Origin: an uncultured Flavobacteriaceae bacterium
GTDB taxonomy: Bacteria > Bacteroidota > Bacteroidia > Flavobacteriales > Flavobacteriaceae
Assembly: GCA_947493535.1 (NCBI GenBank)
Contig: CANLRK010000001.1
Coordinates: 62,001 to 126,000 of the forward strand
Reading direction: 5' to 3'
Length of the DNA: 64,000 nt
The notes under the pieces were generated by a model. That model worked only from the letters and a program-made list of their open reading frames with translations. It did not search any database and was not told the DNA's origin. Both the position numbers and the translations under genes were made by a program. Position 1 is the stretch's first letter; every line of letters starts with the position of its first letter. Below are positions 1-10,720 of this stretch, in pieces.

Positions 1-542
1 TTTGCTTGTTCACGTTTAGCTGTACGCGTTATAGTACGCACAATATAATCACTCAAATCATACCTTTTATTAGAATACAACATTACAACATCGGCCGATT
101 TATCAAAAATAAAATCGTATTTTTTTGCTTTAGCTAGCTCCTGTACAGCTGTTAACACTTGATCTTGAATTGGCTCAATTAGTCTTTGCTTTTGAACTAT
201 TAAATCGCCGTTAGGACCAAATCTCTTTTGCTGATATTCTAATATTTCTGCTTCTTCTGCACTTATCTCTTCTTCTTTCTCTTCAATCAATTCTTTTGTT
301 AATAAAACTCTTTCATTTCTGAGATCTAACTTTTTCTTTTCAATATCACGAAGTTTTAAGTCAATCTCTCCTTTCCATTTTTGCACTTTGTTATCTAACT
401 GATTTAATGCTTCTGTATACTCTGGAATATTTTCAAGTATATATTCTGTATCAATATATCCTATTCTAATATTACTTCGTTGCGCATTGCTCGTGTAAGC
501 TACAAATGCTAAAATAATTACTAAAAGAACTCTTGTTTTCAT
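1..542 (-). CDS. OmpH/Skp family periplasmic chaperone (3' end outside window)
   Basis: Reverse-strand ORF from ATG at 542 (MKTRVLLVIILAFVAYTSNAQRSNIRIGYIDTEYILENIPEYTEALNQLDNKVQKWKGEIDLK...); signal peptide plus coiled-coil Skp-like sequence, directly downstream of bamA; runs off the left edge. Confidence 0.85.
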   Translation of the reverse strand, partial: MKTRVLLVIILAFVAYTSNAQRSNIRIGYIDTEYILENIPEYTEALNQLDNKVQKWKGEIDLKLRDIEKKKLDLRNERVLLTKELIEEKEEEISAEEAEILEYQQKRFGPNGDLIVQKQRLIEPIQDQVLTAVQELAKAKKYDFIFDKSADVVMLYSNKRYDLSDYIVRTITRTAKREQA

Positions 543-577
543 AACTTATGGTGTTTATTGAAAATATCGTGCCAAAA

Positions 578-3202
578 TTAAAAATCTCTTCCAAGAATGA
601 AATGTGTTTCCCATCCATGTCGCCCAACTTCTCCTGGTAAACCATCAAATCCGTGAGCAAAATCAATTCCTAATAATCCGAATGCTGGCATAAATATACG
701 AATTCCTAACCCAGCCGAACGATACATATTAAACGGATTATAATCAGAATAATTGTCAAATGAATTACCTGCCTCAGCAAAAGCCAAAGCATAAACACTA
801 GCAGCGGATGATTTCATTGCAATTGGATGGCGCAGTTCTAAAGAAAATTTATTATAAATAACACCTCCATTAATACTTGATAGCGATTGATTTGGATAAC
901 CTCTTAATCGAATAGCTTCTCTACTATCCAAGCTATAAGTTCCTAATCCGTCACCTCCTACATAAAAACGCTCAAAAGGGACTATTCCTCTATCACTATT
1001 ATACGCTCCTAAATATCCGAAACCTACATTGGTACGCAACACCAATCTTTTATATAAGCTCGTATACCAGTCTCCATCAAATTTAATCTTATAAAACTCT
1101 AACCATTTGTAACGTTCTTGATCTACTTTACTTAAATCAGCAGTAGCATCTCTAAAATCTGATACAACATTATTGTTTTCATCTACATAGTTACCATGAC
1201 TATTAGTTAACTTATAAGCTTCAAGATTTTCTAAATTTTTATAATCTACCCCATTTACTAATGAATAAGGGAACGTAAATTTAGCAGTTAAAGCAAATCT
1301 CGACCCTCTTTCTGGATAGATAGGGTTTATACCTTTACTATCTCTTGAAAGCCCAACATTAAACGCCAAGTTATTAGAGTAACCATTACTTATATTTCTA
1401 AAAATACCAACGTTGTAATTTTTCAAATTATAATGTTGAAAAGATATAGAGTTACTTAGCATAAAGTAGTCATCTGGAACTTTTAATCGTTTTGCTAAAC
1501 CAACCGATACTGCAGAAATTAAGAAACGTTGATCCCTATCTACTTCTCTATTTCTAAAATCATACTGATAATTTTGGGAGTGCGATAAAGAAACTGAAAA
1601 CTGTTGTGGCCTTTTACCTCCTAACCATGGCTCCATAAACGAAAAGCTATAGGATTGAAACGATTGACTGGCTTGAGCTCTTAACGATAAACTTTGACCA
1701 TCTCCCATAGGTAACGGGTGATAAGCATCTTTATTAAAGATATTCCTTATTGAAAAGTTATTAAATGAAAGTCCTAAAGTACCTACAAAACCTCCTCCTC
1801 CGAAACCTCCTTGAAGCTCTACCTGACTCGACCCTTTTTCTACAACAGAATACTCTACATCAACAGTTCCTTCATTTGGATTAGGGTTTTTAATATTTGG
1901 CACTAACTGTTCTGCATCAAAAAAGCCCATCTGACCAAGTTCACGTAAACTTCTAATAATATTTTGCTTACTATATACTTGCCCTGGTTTTGTACGCAAC
2001 TCCCTATACACTACATGATCATTAGTTTTATCATTCCCAACAACAGTAATGTTTTTAAAGTGTGTTAATTTACCTTCTGTTATACGTATTTCAAAATCGA
2101 TAGTATCATTTCTAACCCCTACCTCAACAGGCACGATGTTTGAAAACATATATCCGTTATTTTGATACAAGTTTGTTAAATCATCTGCATCAGGGTCTGA
2201 AGAATCCATAATTTGCTTATCCAAAAGTACTCCGTTATACACATCTCCTTTATACAAACCTAATTTTCTTTTTAAATACGCATCAGGGTATACTGTGTTT
2301 CCTACAAAATCGATGTTACCTATATAGTACTTTTTTCCTTCTTCTATTTTTATTTTTAAATCAATCGTACCATTGTCATTAAAAGTAGGCTCACCTCCTT
2401 TTATAGCAACGTCACGATACCCTTCTTCTTTATAAGTAGCTACCAAAGACTCTACATCTTCCTCAAAATTCTCTTCAATATATTTTGAACGTTTAAAAAT
2501 ACGTAACGGATTTTTGACACCACGTTCTTTAGTATTTTTCATTTTATTACGAAGTTTACTATCAGTAAAACTTTCGTTACCTTCAAAATTTATACTACTT
2601 ACTTTTACTTTTTCACCTCTATCAATATTTACCACTAGGTTTATTGTTTCTTTCCCTGTGGAATCTCTTTTCGATACAGGATTCAGATACACTTTATTAT
2701 TCAAATAACCATCTTTAGCATACTTGTTATTCAAATAATTTTTAGTAGTGGTTAATAAGTTTTCAGTTACTTTAACTCCTTTGGTAAGCTTGTTTTCTTT
2801 TATAATGTCTTCATGTTTTCCTTTTCGAATTCCAGTGATACGCACTTCATTTAAAGTTGGCAATTCTTTCACTTCAATCTCTAAGAAAATAGCATTTCCT
2901 TCAACTTTAGTTACATATAAATTTACATCACTAAATAAATTTGAATTCCAAAGCTTTTTTATAGCGTTACTTGTTTTTTCTCCAGGCACAATTATTTCTT
3001 GCCCTTTTCTTAACCCTGAAAAAGTAACTATTGTTGATTTATTAAAACTCGTATTACCTGAAACAGTAATATCTTCAACGGTATACTTTGTTCCTTTAGT
3101 ATAATTTCCTTCCTGTGCATTTACTTTAGTAACCAATACTAAAAAAATGAAAATTAAGCTTAAATATATATTCTTACTTAAGTTGTTCACTTGTTTTTCC
3201 AA
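578..3202 (-). CDS. bamA: Outer membrane protein assembly factor BamA (POTRA repeats plus Omp85 barrel)
   Basis: 874 aa, N-terminal POTRA-like repeats, C-terminal barrel with GLRGYPNQ and final aromatic strand; uppS-bamA-skp synteny. Confidence 0.95.
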   Translation of the reverse strand: MEKQVNNLSKNIYLSLIFIFLVLVTKVNAQEGNYTKGTKYTVEDITVSGNTSFNKSTIVTFSGLRKGQEIIVPGEKTSNAIKKLWNSNLFSDVNLYVTKVEGNAIFLEIEVKELPTLNEVRITGIRKGKHEDIIKENKLTKGVKVTENLLTTTKNYLNNKYAKDGYLNNKVYLNPVSKRDSTGKETINLVVNIDRGEKVKVSSINFEGNESFTDSKLRNKMKNTKERGVKNPLRIFKRSKYIEENFEEDVESLVATYKEEGYRDVAIKGGEPTFNDNGTIDLKIKIEEGKKYYIGNIDFVGNTVYPDAYLKRKLGLYKGDVYNGVLLDKQIMDSSDPDADDLTNLYQNNGYMFSNIVPVEVGVRNDTIDFEIRITEGKLTHFKNITVVGNDKTNDHVVYRELRTKPGQVYSKQNIIRSLRELGQMGFFDAEQLVPNIKNPNPNEGTVDVEYSVVEKGSSQVELQGGFGGGGFVGTLGLSFNNFSIRNIFNKDAYHPLPMGDGQSLSLRAQASQSFQSYSFSFMEPWLGGKRPQQFSVSLSHSQNYQYDFRNREVDRDQRFLISAVSVGLAKRLKVPDDYFMLSNSISFQHYNLKNYNVGIFRNISNGYSNNLAFNVGLSRDSKGINPIYPERGSRFALTAKFTFPYSLVNGVDYKNLENLEAYKLTNSHGNYVDENNNVVSDFRDATADLSKVDQERYKWLEFYKIKFDGDWYTSLYKRLVLRTNVGFGYLGAYNSDRGIVPFERFYVGGDGLGTYSLDSREAIRLRGYPNQSLSSINGGVIYNKFSLELRHPIAMKSSAASVYALAFAEAGNSFDNYSDYNPFNMYRSAGLGIRIFMPAFGLLGIDFAHGFDGLPGEVGRHGWETHFILGRDF

Positions 3203-3914
3203 ATCGTCGTTCTCTATTTTGATAATTTAATATTGCCTTATACAGGTCTTCTTTTTTAAAATCTGGCCAAAGTATATCTGTAAAATATAATTCAGCATAA
3301 GCTATTTGCCACAACAAGAAGTTACTTATGCGCTGTTCTCCGCTAGTTCTAATAAGTAAATCTACGTCTGGTAAATTTTGCGTGTAAAGATGCTCATTAA
3401 TAATTGAATCATCAATATTTTCTAAAGAAATTATATTATTTTTAACTTTATGAGCTATTTCCCTAACAGTTTTAACAATTTCATCTCTAGAACCATAACT
3501 TAAGGCTAGTGTTAGCGTTAATTTATTGTTGTTTTTTGTTTTCTCGATAACTTCTTGCAACTCTTTTTGAGCTTTACTTGGAAGGTCTTCTATATTCCCA
3601 ATAACATTAAGCTGTATACCGTTTTTATGAAGAGTTTTGAATTCTTTTTTTAATGATGACACTAGCAAGTTCATTAATTTATCTACTTCTGATTTTGGCC
3701 TATTCCAATTTTCAGTAGAGAAAGCATACAATGTCAAATAACCTACCCCTGTCTTTCCTGCTGCCTCAATAGTTTCTTGAACAGCCTTTGCTCCTTTTTC
3801 ATGACCCAAAACCCGTAACAAGCCTCTTTTTTTAGCCCAACGACCATTCCCATCCATAATTACCGCAATATGGTTTGGAACTTTAGCTAAATCTATTTGT
3901 TCAATCAAACTCAT
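3174..3914 (-). CDS. uppS: Isoprenyl transferase (undecaprenyl diphosphate synthase)
   Basis: IAVIMDGNGRWAKKRG, LTLYAFSTENWNRP, LLIRTSGEQRISNFLLWQIAYAELYF motifs. Confidence 0.97.
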   Translation of the reverse strand: MSLIEQIDLAKVPNHIAVIMDGNGRWAKKRGLLRVLGHEKGAKAVQETIEAAGKTGVGYLTLYAFSTENWNRPKSEVDKLMNLLVSSLKKEFKTLHKNGIQLNVIGNIEDLPSKAQKELQEVIEKTKNNNKLTLTLALSYGSRDEIVKTVREIAHKVKNNIISLENIDDSIINEHLYTQNLPDVDLLIRTSGEQRISNFLLWQIAYAELYFTDILWPDFKKEDLYKAILNYQNRERRFGKTSEQLK

Positions 3915-3916
3915 TC

Positions 3917-4639
3917 TTATCTATAATTGCAAAAACATGGATTTCTACCAAAGGTATACGTAAGTGTGAAGCCTGTAAACACATACCAATCGTTACTATT
4001 TATATTTCCAAACTTTAACGAATCGTATTCTTCCTTATCTCTAACAGGATTACTCCCATCTAAATCATCTGTAAAAGCATATTTTGCAGTTACCTCAAAA
4101 GCCAAAACAAAACGCTTAGTTAGTGCCGATTTTATTCCAACCGTCATTGGTATTGCAAAAGTATTATGTGAATTATACCTTTCAATAGTCTTCTGAGGTG
4201 TTAGATACAAGGCATCATAATGAAAATAAGTTATCCCTGTAAATAAATATGGCGTAGTTTTACGCGCATAGTTATGCTCATCATGCAAATCAAATTCTAA
4301 AAAAGTAAACTCCAAACCTGCTGTTAATTCCATCAGGTTATTTTCAAAAGAGTATCCTCTTTCTTTTCTTCTAGGATCAGATGACTTTCCATCGTCACCC
4401 GTGATATTAGCATAAATAGCCGAAAATCTATACGAGTGTCTAGGACTTCTATTCCATTTATATATACCACCTATAGCTAAATCGGTTGGTTTAATATATT
4501 TTCCTGAACCCACATCTGTAATAGCGTTAGTTCCCCCAATAAACAATCCAACTTCGTGAATTTGTCCTAAAGCAACTGCGCTAGAAAAAAAGAAAAATAT
4601 TGTGAGTATCCGACACATAGTAATCATAAAAGTTCGCAA
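3917..4639 (-). CDS. DUF6089-type outer-membrane barrel protein
   Basis: Signal peptide, beta-rich porin-like sequence (EVGLFIGGTNAITDVG...), position upstream of uppS as in related genomes. Confidence 0.75.
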   Translation of the reverse strand: MRTFMITMCRILTIFFFFSSAVALGQIHEVGLFIGGTNAITDVGSGKYIKPTDLAIGGIYKWNRSPRHSYRFSAIYANITGDDGKSSDPRRKERGYSFENNLMELTAGLEFTFLEFDLHDEHNYARKTTPYLFTGITYFHYDALYLTPQKTIERYNSHNTFAIPMTVGIKSALTKRFVLAFEVTAKYAFTDDLDGSNPVRDKEEYDSLKFGNINSNDWYVFTGFTLTYTFGRNPCFCNYR

Positions 4640-4711
4640 ATATATAAAATTGACTTTGTTATAGCAATTAAGCCTATCACTATAAAACAGCTTTTATTCA
4701 CTTTTATTGCG

Positions 4712-5596
4712 CTAATTTCTTTTATCTTCTCCCCACAACAATTTATTACGCAGTGTATGCAAAAAACTTTCTCCGTTAGGCTCTATCATTTTTATAGTAA
4801 ACTTAGCTTTTTCAATGGTTAATTCAGTTCCGTTTTTTACGGTTATTATTCTTGAGTCTAATGACGCTAAGTGTAATTGTTCTCTTCCTTGTACGGATAG
4901 TTTTATTTTAGTGTTTTCTGGTATTACTAAAGGACGTGCATTTAAGTTATGTGGTGCTATTGGAGTTAGCACAAAACTTTCTGAGTCTGGTGCTACCACT
5001 GGACCTCCACAACTTAACGAATACCCTGTAGAACCTGTTGGAGTAGCTATTATTAATCCGTCTGACCAATATGAGGTTAGGTACTCATCATTCAGGTATG
5101 TTTCTACCATAATCATAGAAGTGGTGTTTTTTCTACTCACCGCTATTTCATTTAATGCAAAATTAAAGTCGGCATCTAAACCTGGTATTACCGTATTACT
5201 ACTTAACATTAATAAGCTCCTTTCAGAAATACGATAATCTTTACGTACCACCTCATCAATTGAAGAGCTTATCTTGTCTTTCTGAATAGTTGCTAAAAAC
5301 CCCATTCTACCAGTATTCACCCCTACTATAGGAATACCAGAGTTTCTTATATAGGATATAGATCTTAAAATAGTCCCATCTCCACCAATACTAATAAAAA
5401 AGTCAAACGTATTATCTAAATCTTTGTGTGAACTAAATGATTTAAAATTGGCATCTGTTATTTTACTCAAGTATTTCAGGCAAGATTTTTCTACATATAT
5501 TTCGGCATCATAAACACTCAACTGTTTTAACACTATACCAACATATTCTTTTGGGAAATTTTTACCGAATCTCCCGTATATTGCAACTTTTACCAT
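4712..5596 (-). CDS. nadK: NAD kinase
   Basis: ISIGGDGTILRSI and SDGLIIATPTGSTGYSLSCGGP motifs. Confidence 0.96.
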   Translation of the reverse strand: MVKVAIYGRFGKNFPKEYVGIVLKQLSVYDAEIYVEKSCLKYLSKITDANFKSFSSHKDLDNTFDFFISIGGDGTILRSISYIRNSGIPIVGVNTGRMGFLATIQKDKISSSIDEVVRKDYRISERSLLMLSSNTVIPGLDADFNFALNEIAVSRKNTTSMIMVETYLNDEYLTSYWSDGLIIATPTGSTGYSLSCGGPVVAPDSESFVLTPIAPHNLNARPLVIPENTKIKLSVQGREQLHLASLDSRIITVKNGTELTIEKAKFTIKMIEPNGESFLHTLRNKLLWGEDKRN

Positions 5597-5598
5597 AG

Positions 5599-6255
5599 TT
5601 AGATGTTCAAATATTTTTTTAAGTATTCAGAACGTTCTTTTAAATTTTGCACATAAGAATCCTCTTCATAACCCGCTACAATCTCATAACCATAACGGCG
5701 AAATGTCTGAGTTATATCCGACAATCCTGTATTATTAATTTTTAAGGTAATTTCTGCATAATCTGTATCAAGTTTAGTTAAAAAAGCACCTAATAACTTT
5801 GCATTATTTGACTCCACAATTTGTGATATTTCACTAAAAGAGTAATCGTTCGGCTCTTTTTTTACCACCAATACAGCTCCTGCTTCGTAAAAAAAAGGAG
5901 TCTGATCAAACAAACTAATAATATCATTCAACTCATAATAACCAATATAAGCCCCTTCACTTAACACCGGCATAATATTAGCCGCATTTTGAGCAAAGGC
6001 CTCCAATACATCTAACCAATTTGTCTTTTCATCAACCGAAAACAATTCAATAGCGTACTCACAATCTTGAATTGTTTCTGAAGAATTAAAACAATGCGAA
6101 TCACTCTCAGAAACACACCCAATAAATTCTCCTTCAGAATTACTCACAGGTATATGAGAATAGGTTAAATTATTAAACATTTGTTTAACAGCACTAATCT
6201 TTTGATCAATCCCTATTGGAGTAATATCGTTAATGACAAGTTCACTCAGATTCAT
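5599..6255 (-). CDS. CBS-domain protein
   Basis: Two CBS-like halves; abuts nadK (2-bp gap). Confidence 0.8.
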   Translation of the reverse strand: MNLSELVINDITPIGIDQKISAVKQMFNNLTYSHIPVSNSEGEFIGCVSESDSHCFNSSETIQDCEYAIELFSVDEKTNWLDVLEAFAQNAANIMPVLSEGAYIGYYELNDIISLFDQTPFFYEAGAVLVVKKEPNDYSFSEISQIVESNNAKLLGAFLTKLDTDYAEITLKINNTGLSDITQTFRRYGYEIVAGYEEDSYVQNLKERSEYLKKYLNI

Positions 6256-6334
6256 TTACTAGAATTTTACAATGCAAATTAACTATTTTATACTAATTAG
6301 CCTTAAATTTGCTATTCATTTTTTTAAATAAATC

Positions 6335-7051
6335 ATGACGAAGTTAAGCGTAAACATAAACAAAATTGCCACCCTTAGAAACTCAAGAGGCGGCAACACC
6401 CCTAACCTATTAAATGTTGCTCGTGACGTTGAACAGTTTGGAGCTAACGGAATAACCATTCATCCAAGACCAGACGAAAGGCACATAAAATACCAAGACG
6501 CCAGAGACTTAACTAAAATTGTTACTACCGAATTAAATATTGAGGGTAATCCAAATAAAAAATTTATTGATTTAGTACTTGAAACAAAACCAGCACAAGT
6601 AACATTAGTTCCTGACGCAGTAGATGCCATCACTTCGAATGCAGGCTGGGATACTATTACACATAAATCATTTTTATCTGAGGTAATTACTGAATTTAAA
6701 AACAATAATATTCGCACCTCTATATTTGTTGACCCTAACTTAAACATGATTGAAGGCGCAAAAAACACGAGGGCAGACAGAATAGAATTGTACACCGAAA
6801 CCTTTGCTGAACAATATGCTAAAGGTAATTTTAAAGCTATAAAACCTTATACTGAATGTGCCGTATTAGCAAACAACTTAAATTTAGGTGTAAATGCTGG
6901 TCACGACCTTAGCTTAGACAACATCAGGTTTTTTAAAGAAAATATCCCTGGACTACTAGAGGTATCTATTGGTCATGCCTTAATTTCCGAATCAATTTAT
7001 TTAGGTATTGAAAACGTAGTAAACATGTACCTTAATAAACTAAAAGGTTAA
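6335..7051 (+). CDS. pdxJ: Pyridoxine 5'-phosphate synthase
   Basis: LSVNINKIATLRNSRGG, GITIHPRPDERHI, VNAGHDLSLDN, SIGHALISES. Confidence 0.97.
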   Translation: MTKLSVNINKIATLRNSRGGNTPNLLNVARDVEQFGANGITIHPRPDERHIKYQDARDLTKIVTTELNIEGNPNKKFIDLVLETKPAQVTLVPDAVDAITSNAGWDTITHKSFLSEVITEFKNNNIRTSIFVDPNLNMIEGAKNTRADRIELYTETFAEQYAKGNFKAIKPYTECAVLANNLNLGVNAGHDLSLDNIRFFKENIPGLLEVSIGHALISESIYLGIENVVNMYLNKLKG

Positions 7052-7057
7052 TTTTAA

Positions 7058-7816
7058 ATGGAAATTTTACATTCTAAAATATTAGGTAAAGGACAACCTT
7101 TTATAATTCTTCATGGTTTCTTGGGCATGTCTGACAACTGGAAGACATTGGGTAACAAATACGCAGAGAATTACGAAGTACACTTAATTGATCAGCGTAA
7201 CCACGGTAGAAGTTTCCACAGCGAAGAGTTTTCTTATCAGCTAATGGCTCAAGATTTAAAAAACTACATTACCCATTACCAACTTGACAACTGTATTTTA
7301 TTAGGTCACTCTATGGGCGGCAAAACAGCCATGCAATTTGCCCTTGATTTTCCAGAAAAAATAGCAAAACTAATTATTGCCGACATAGCCCCTAAAAAAT
7401 ATCCTTCGCACCATCAATACATACTAAAAGCTTTATCGGAAGTAAATTTTTCAACACAAAAAACTCGTAAAGAAGTTGAAGAAATTCTAAAAAAATATAT
7501 TCCTGAAAATGGAGTAGTTCAGTTTTTAATGAAAAACGTTTACAGAAAAAGCAAAGAACAACTCGATTACCGCTTTAACCTTCCTGTTCTTATTAAAAAA
7601 TACAATGAGGTTGTAACCTCATACAACACAAATAAGCAATTTAACAAACCTACATTATTTCTTAAAGGAAGTAAATCAAACTACATTAGCCCTGAAGACA
7701 AGATACTTATTGCACAAAACTTCAGTAATGCAACAATTGAAGAAATTTCTAATGCTGGACATTGGCTTCATGCTGAAAACCCTCAAGAATTTTATTCAAA
7801 AACAATGCATTTTTAG
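7058..7816 (+). CDS. Alpha/beta-fold hydrolase (YbfF-like)
   Basis: LHGFLGMSDNW, GHSMGGKTAM nucleophile elbow, GHWLHAENP. Confidence 0.9.
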   Translation: MEILHSKILGKGQPFIILHGFLGMSDNWKTLGNKYAENYEVHLIDQRNHGRSFHSEEFSYQLMAQDLKNYITHYQLDNCILLGHSMGGKTAMQFALDFPEKIAKLIIADIAPKKYPSHHQYILKALSEVNFSTQKTRKEVEEILKKYIPENGVVQFLMKNVYRKSKEQLDYRFNLPVLIKKYNEVVTSYNTNKQFNKPTLFLKGSKSNYISPEDKILIAQNFSNATIEEISNAGHWLHAENPQEFYSKTMHF

Positions 7817-7892
7817 CAAATTAATCGTATTATTGCTATGCTTGAATAATAAATTGAAGCACTATTAACTCAAAAATGAAATCAAAATTATT

Positions 7893-9140
7893 ATGAAAAA
7901 ACTATTATCTTTTGTAGTGTTTTTTCTTGTATGTTCAACAATTTACGCAGGTGGATACCGTGTAGCTATACAAGGACAAAAACAACTAGCAATGGGACAC
8001 ACTGGTGTGGCTGTAATTAGCAGTGCTGAGTCTGTATTTTTTAACCCTGCAAGTATTTCTTTTCTTGATGGAAAAATGAATTTTTCTCTTGGTGTTTCTG
8101 GAATTATGGCAGAAACAAGATTTGAAAATAAAGAATACGGTTACGCTCGTAATACCGAATCTGGCTTAGCTACTCCTTTCAGTTTTTATGCAACTTACAA
8201 AGCTAACGACTGGTTATCTTTTGGATTAGGAGTATACACACCTTACGGAAGCTCAGTAGAATGGGAAAAAGACTGGGAAGGATCTCACTTAGTTAACGAC
8301 ATCGATTTAAAAGCTATTTTTGTTCAACCAACAGTTGCAGTAAAAATTAGCGAGCACTTAAGTATTGGTGGTGGACCTATTTATGTTAACGGATCTGTTA
8401 CTTTTAATAAAAATTTAAACAGAACATTAACAGACACTAATGGAAATAGAGCTAATGCTACTGTTGAACAGAGTGGAATTTCTGCTTGGGGATATACTTT
8501 AGGTTTTATGGTTAAACCAATTGAAAAACTAAACATTGGTTTTAACTACCGCTCAAAAATAATAATGCAAGCTGAAAACGGTGATGCAACTTTTGAAAAC
8601 ATTCCAAACTCTTTACCAGGAGATTACTCAAATGGTTCATTCGATGCTGAATTACCATTACCAGCTGAAGTAACTGTAGGACTTTCTTACAAATTCTGTG
8701 ATAAATTCTTATTTGCTTTCGACTACAACTTCACACAATGGAGTGAATACGAAGCTTTAGTAGTTGAATTTGATAACTCAGCAGGAACATCGGTTAGCCC
8801 TAGAAACTATAAAGACTCTGATACATTCCGTTTTGGATTACAATATGAAGCAACCAAAAAAATAACTGCCAGAGCTGGTATCTATTTTGATGAATCTCCA
8901 GTGCAAGATGGGTATTTCGCACCAGAAACTCCTCGTAACGACTCTACAGGATATACTGCTGGTTTATCTTACAAAGTAAACGATAAGTTATCTATTGATG
9001 CTTCATTCCTTTACTTACACTTTGACGAAATTGACAATTCTTACGACTACTACCAAGAAAACGGACAAAACGTACCGTTTGGAGGAACATACAAGTCATC
9101 TGTAATCGCTCCAGGAATTGGTGTATCATATAAATTATAA
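7893..9140 (+). CDS. OmpP1/FadL-family outer-membrane transporter
   Basis: Signal peptide, GGYRVAIQGQKQLAMGHTGVAV, NPASISFLDG, long barrel. Confidence 0.9.
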   Translation: MKKLLSFVVFFLVCSTIYAGGYRVAIQGQKQLAMGHTGVAVISSAESVFFNPASISFLDGKMNFSLGVSGIMAETRFENKEYGYARNTESGLATPFSFYATYKANDWLSFGLGVYTPYGSSVEWEKDWEGSHLVNDIDLKAIFVQPTVAVKISEHLSIGGGPIYVNGSVTFNKNLNRTLTDTNGNRANATVEQSGISAWGYTLGFMVKPIEKLNIGFNYRSKIIMQAENGDATFENIPNSLPGDYSNGSFDAELPLPAEVTVGLSYKFCDKFLFAFDYNFTQWSEYEALVVEFDNSAGTSVSPRNYKDSDTFRFGLQYEATKKITARAGIYFDESPVQDGYFAPETPRNDSTGYTAGLSYKVNDKLSIDASFLYLHFDEIDNSYDYYQENGQNVPFGGTYKSSVIAPGIGVSYKL

Positions 9141-9160
9141 GAATTTAAAATAACGACATT

Positions 9161-10630
9161 ATGAAAAACATAAAATATATAGCACTAATGGCTTTAGGTT
9201 TAGTTGCCTGTGAGCCTGAATTAGACAACTCAATTGAAGACGCAGGTGCATACTCTTCTGGATCTGCTGATTTTAGTAAATTTGTTACAGTAGGTAATTC
9301 ACTTACTGCAGGGTATGCTGACGGAACAGTTTATTTAGAAGGACAAAAAAACTCTTACCCAAACATTTTAGCTAGTAAATTTAGCTTTGTAGGAGGCGGA
9401 ACATTTAAACAACCTTTAGTAAATGATAATTTAGGAGGACTTGTAGCCGGAGGAGTTCAAATTACCGACACCAGATTGGTATTAAGCGGGGATCCGTTAG
9501 CTCCAACAAATGTAGCTGGTACACCAACTACAGATGCCACTAACGTAATCTCAGGACCTTTTAACAACATGGGGGTTCCTGGAGCAAAATCATTTCACTT
9601 ATTATCGAACACTTACGGAGATGCAGCAGGTATTTTAACAGGCACTGCTAATCCTTATTTTGTAAGAATGGCTTCAAGCCCATCTGCAACCATGATTGGT
9701 GATGCTGTTGCTCAAAATCCAACTTTCTTTTCTTTATGGATAGGAAATAATGACATACTATCATTTGCTACTTCTGGTGGTGCAGGTGTTGACCAAACTG
9801 GAAACCTAAATCCAGCTTCATACGGGAGTAACGATATTACTGACCCAATGGTTTTTCACGGAACTTATGACGCCTTATTAAGCCAGTTAACAGCCAGTGG
9901 AGCTAAAGGAGTAGTAATGAACTTACCAAGTGTAACTTCAATACCATATTTCACAACTGTGCCTTACAATCCAATCCCAATGGACGCTACCACTGCTGCA
10001 GGAACTAACGCTGCTTACGCACCATACAATGGCGGATTAGCAATGGCCGCAGGTGGATCATTAATCACTGCTGCTGAAATGCAACAACGTACTATTACGT
10101 TTGCTGCAGGACAAAACCCAGTAGTAATAGAGGATGAAAGTTTAACAGATTTAACAGCAATGGGATTACCATCTATCAGAATGGCTACGGCTAACGACTT
10201 TATAGTATTACCTGCTAGTTCTGTAATTGGAACATTAGCAGTTGCTGGTGACCCAACTTCTGTAATTGGTGTAGGTGTACCATTAAACGACAGCCAAGCA
10301 CTAACAGAAAATGAAGCAGGAATGATTGCTACAGCTCAAGCAGCTTATAACAATTCTATTGCTATGTTAGCAGCAGCAAATGAAGATGTTGTTTTAGTTG
10401 ATGTAAAATCATCTTTAGAGCAATTAGCAGCAGGGGGTATTTCTTACAACGGAGGTATGATTACTGATACATATGCTACTGGAGGAGGTTTCTCTTTAGA
10501 CGGAGTTCACCCTACCGCAAGAGGATATGCCGTTATTGCTAATATCATTATTGATGCAATTGAGGATAACTTTGGTGCTCAGCTTCCAAAAGCTGATCCA
10601 GGTACATATCCAACTGTTTATATAGACTAA
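9161..10630 (+). CDS. SGNH/GDSL-family lipoprotein hydrolase
   Basis: Lipobox-like ALGLVAC, block I VGNSLTAG, IGNND, DGVHPTARGYA. Confidence 0.85.
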   Translation: MKNIKYIALMALGLVACEPELDNSIEDAGAYSSGSADFSKFVTVGNSLTAGYADGTVYLEGQKNSYPNILASKFSFVGGGTFKQPLVNDNLGGLVAGGVQITDTRLVLSGDPLAPTNVAGTPTTDATNVISGPFNNMGVPGAKSFHLLSNTYGDAAGILTGTANPYFVRMASSPSATMIGDAVAQNPTFFSLWIGNNDILSFATSGGAGVDQTGNLNPASYGSNDITDPMVFHGTYDALLSQLTASGAKGVVMNLPSVTSIPYFTTVPYNPIPMDATTAAGTNAAYAPYNGGLAMAAGGSLITAAEMQQRTITFAAGQNPVVIEDESLTDLTAMGLPSIRMATANDFIVLPASSVIGTLAVAGDPTSVIGVGVPLNDSQALTENEAGMIATAQAAYNNSIAMLAAANEDVVLVDVKSSLEQLAAGGISYNGGMITDTYATGGGFSLDGVHPTARGYAVIANIIIDAIEDNFGAQLPKADPGTYPTVYID

Positions 10631-10650
10631 AACCTATAAACAATTATAAC

Positions 10651-10682
10651 AAAGCGTTGTCATTTTGGCAACGCTTTTTTTT
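10651..10682 (+). terminator. Rho-independent terminator
   Basis: AAAGCGTTG-TCATTTTGG-CAACGCTTT followed by T-tract. Confidence 0.9.
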
Positions 10683-10720
10683 TGGAACAATTTTCGCATT
10701 ATCACCTATAAAACAATCTT

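Noticed and set aside
2748-3104. 118-aa plus-strand ORF inside bamA
   Set aside because: Antisense shadow of bamA; no recognisable motif or RBS context.
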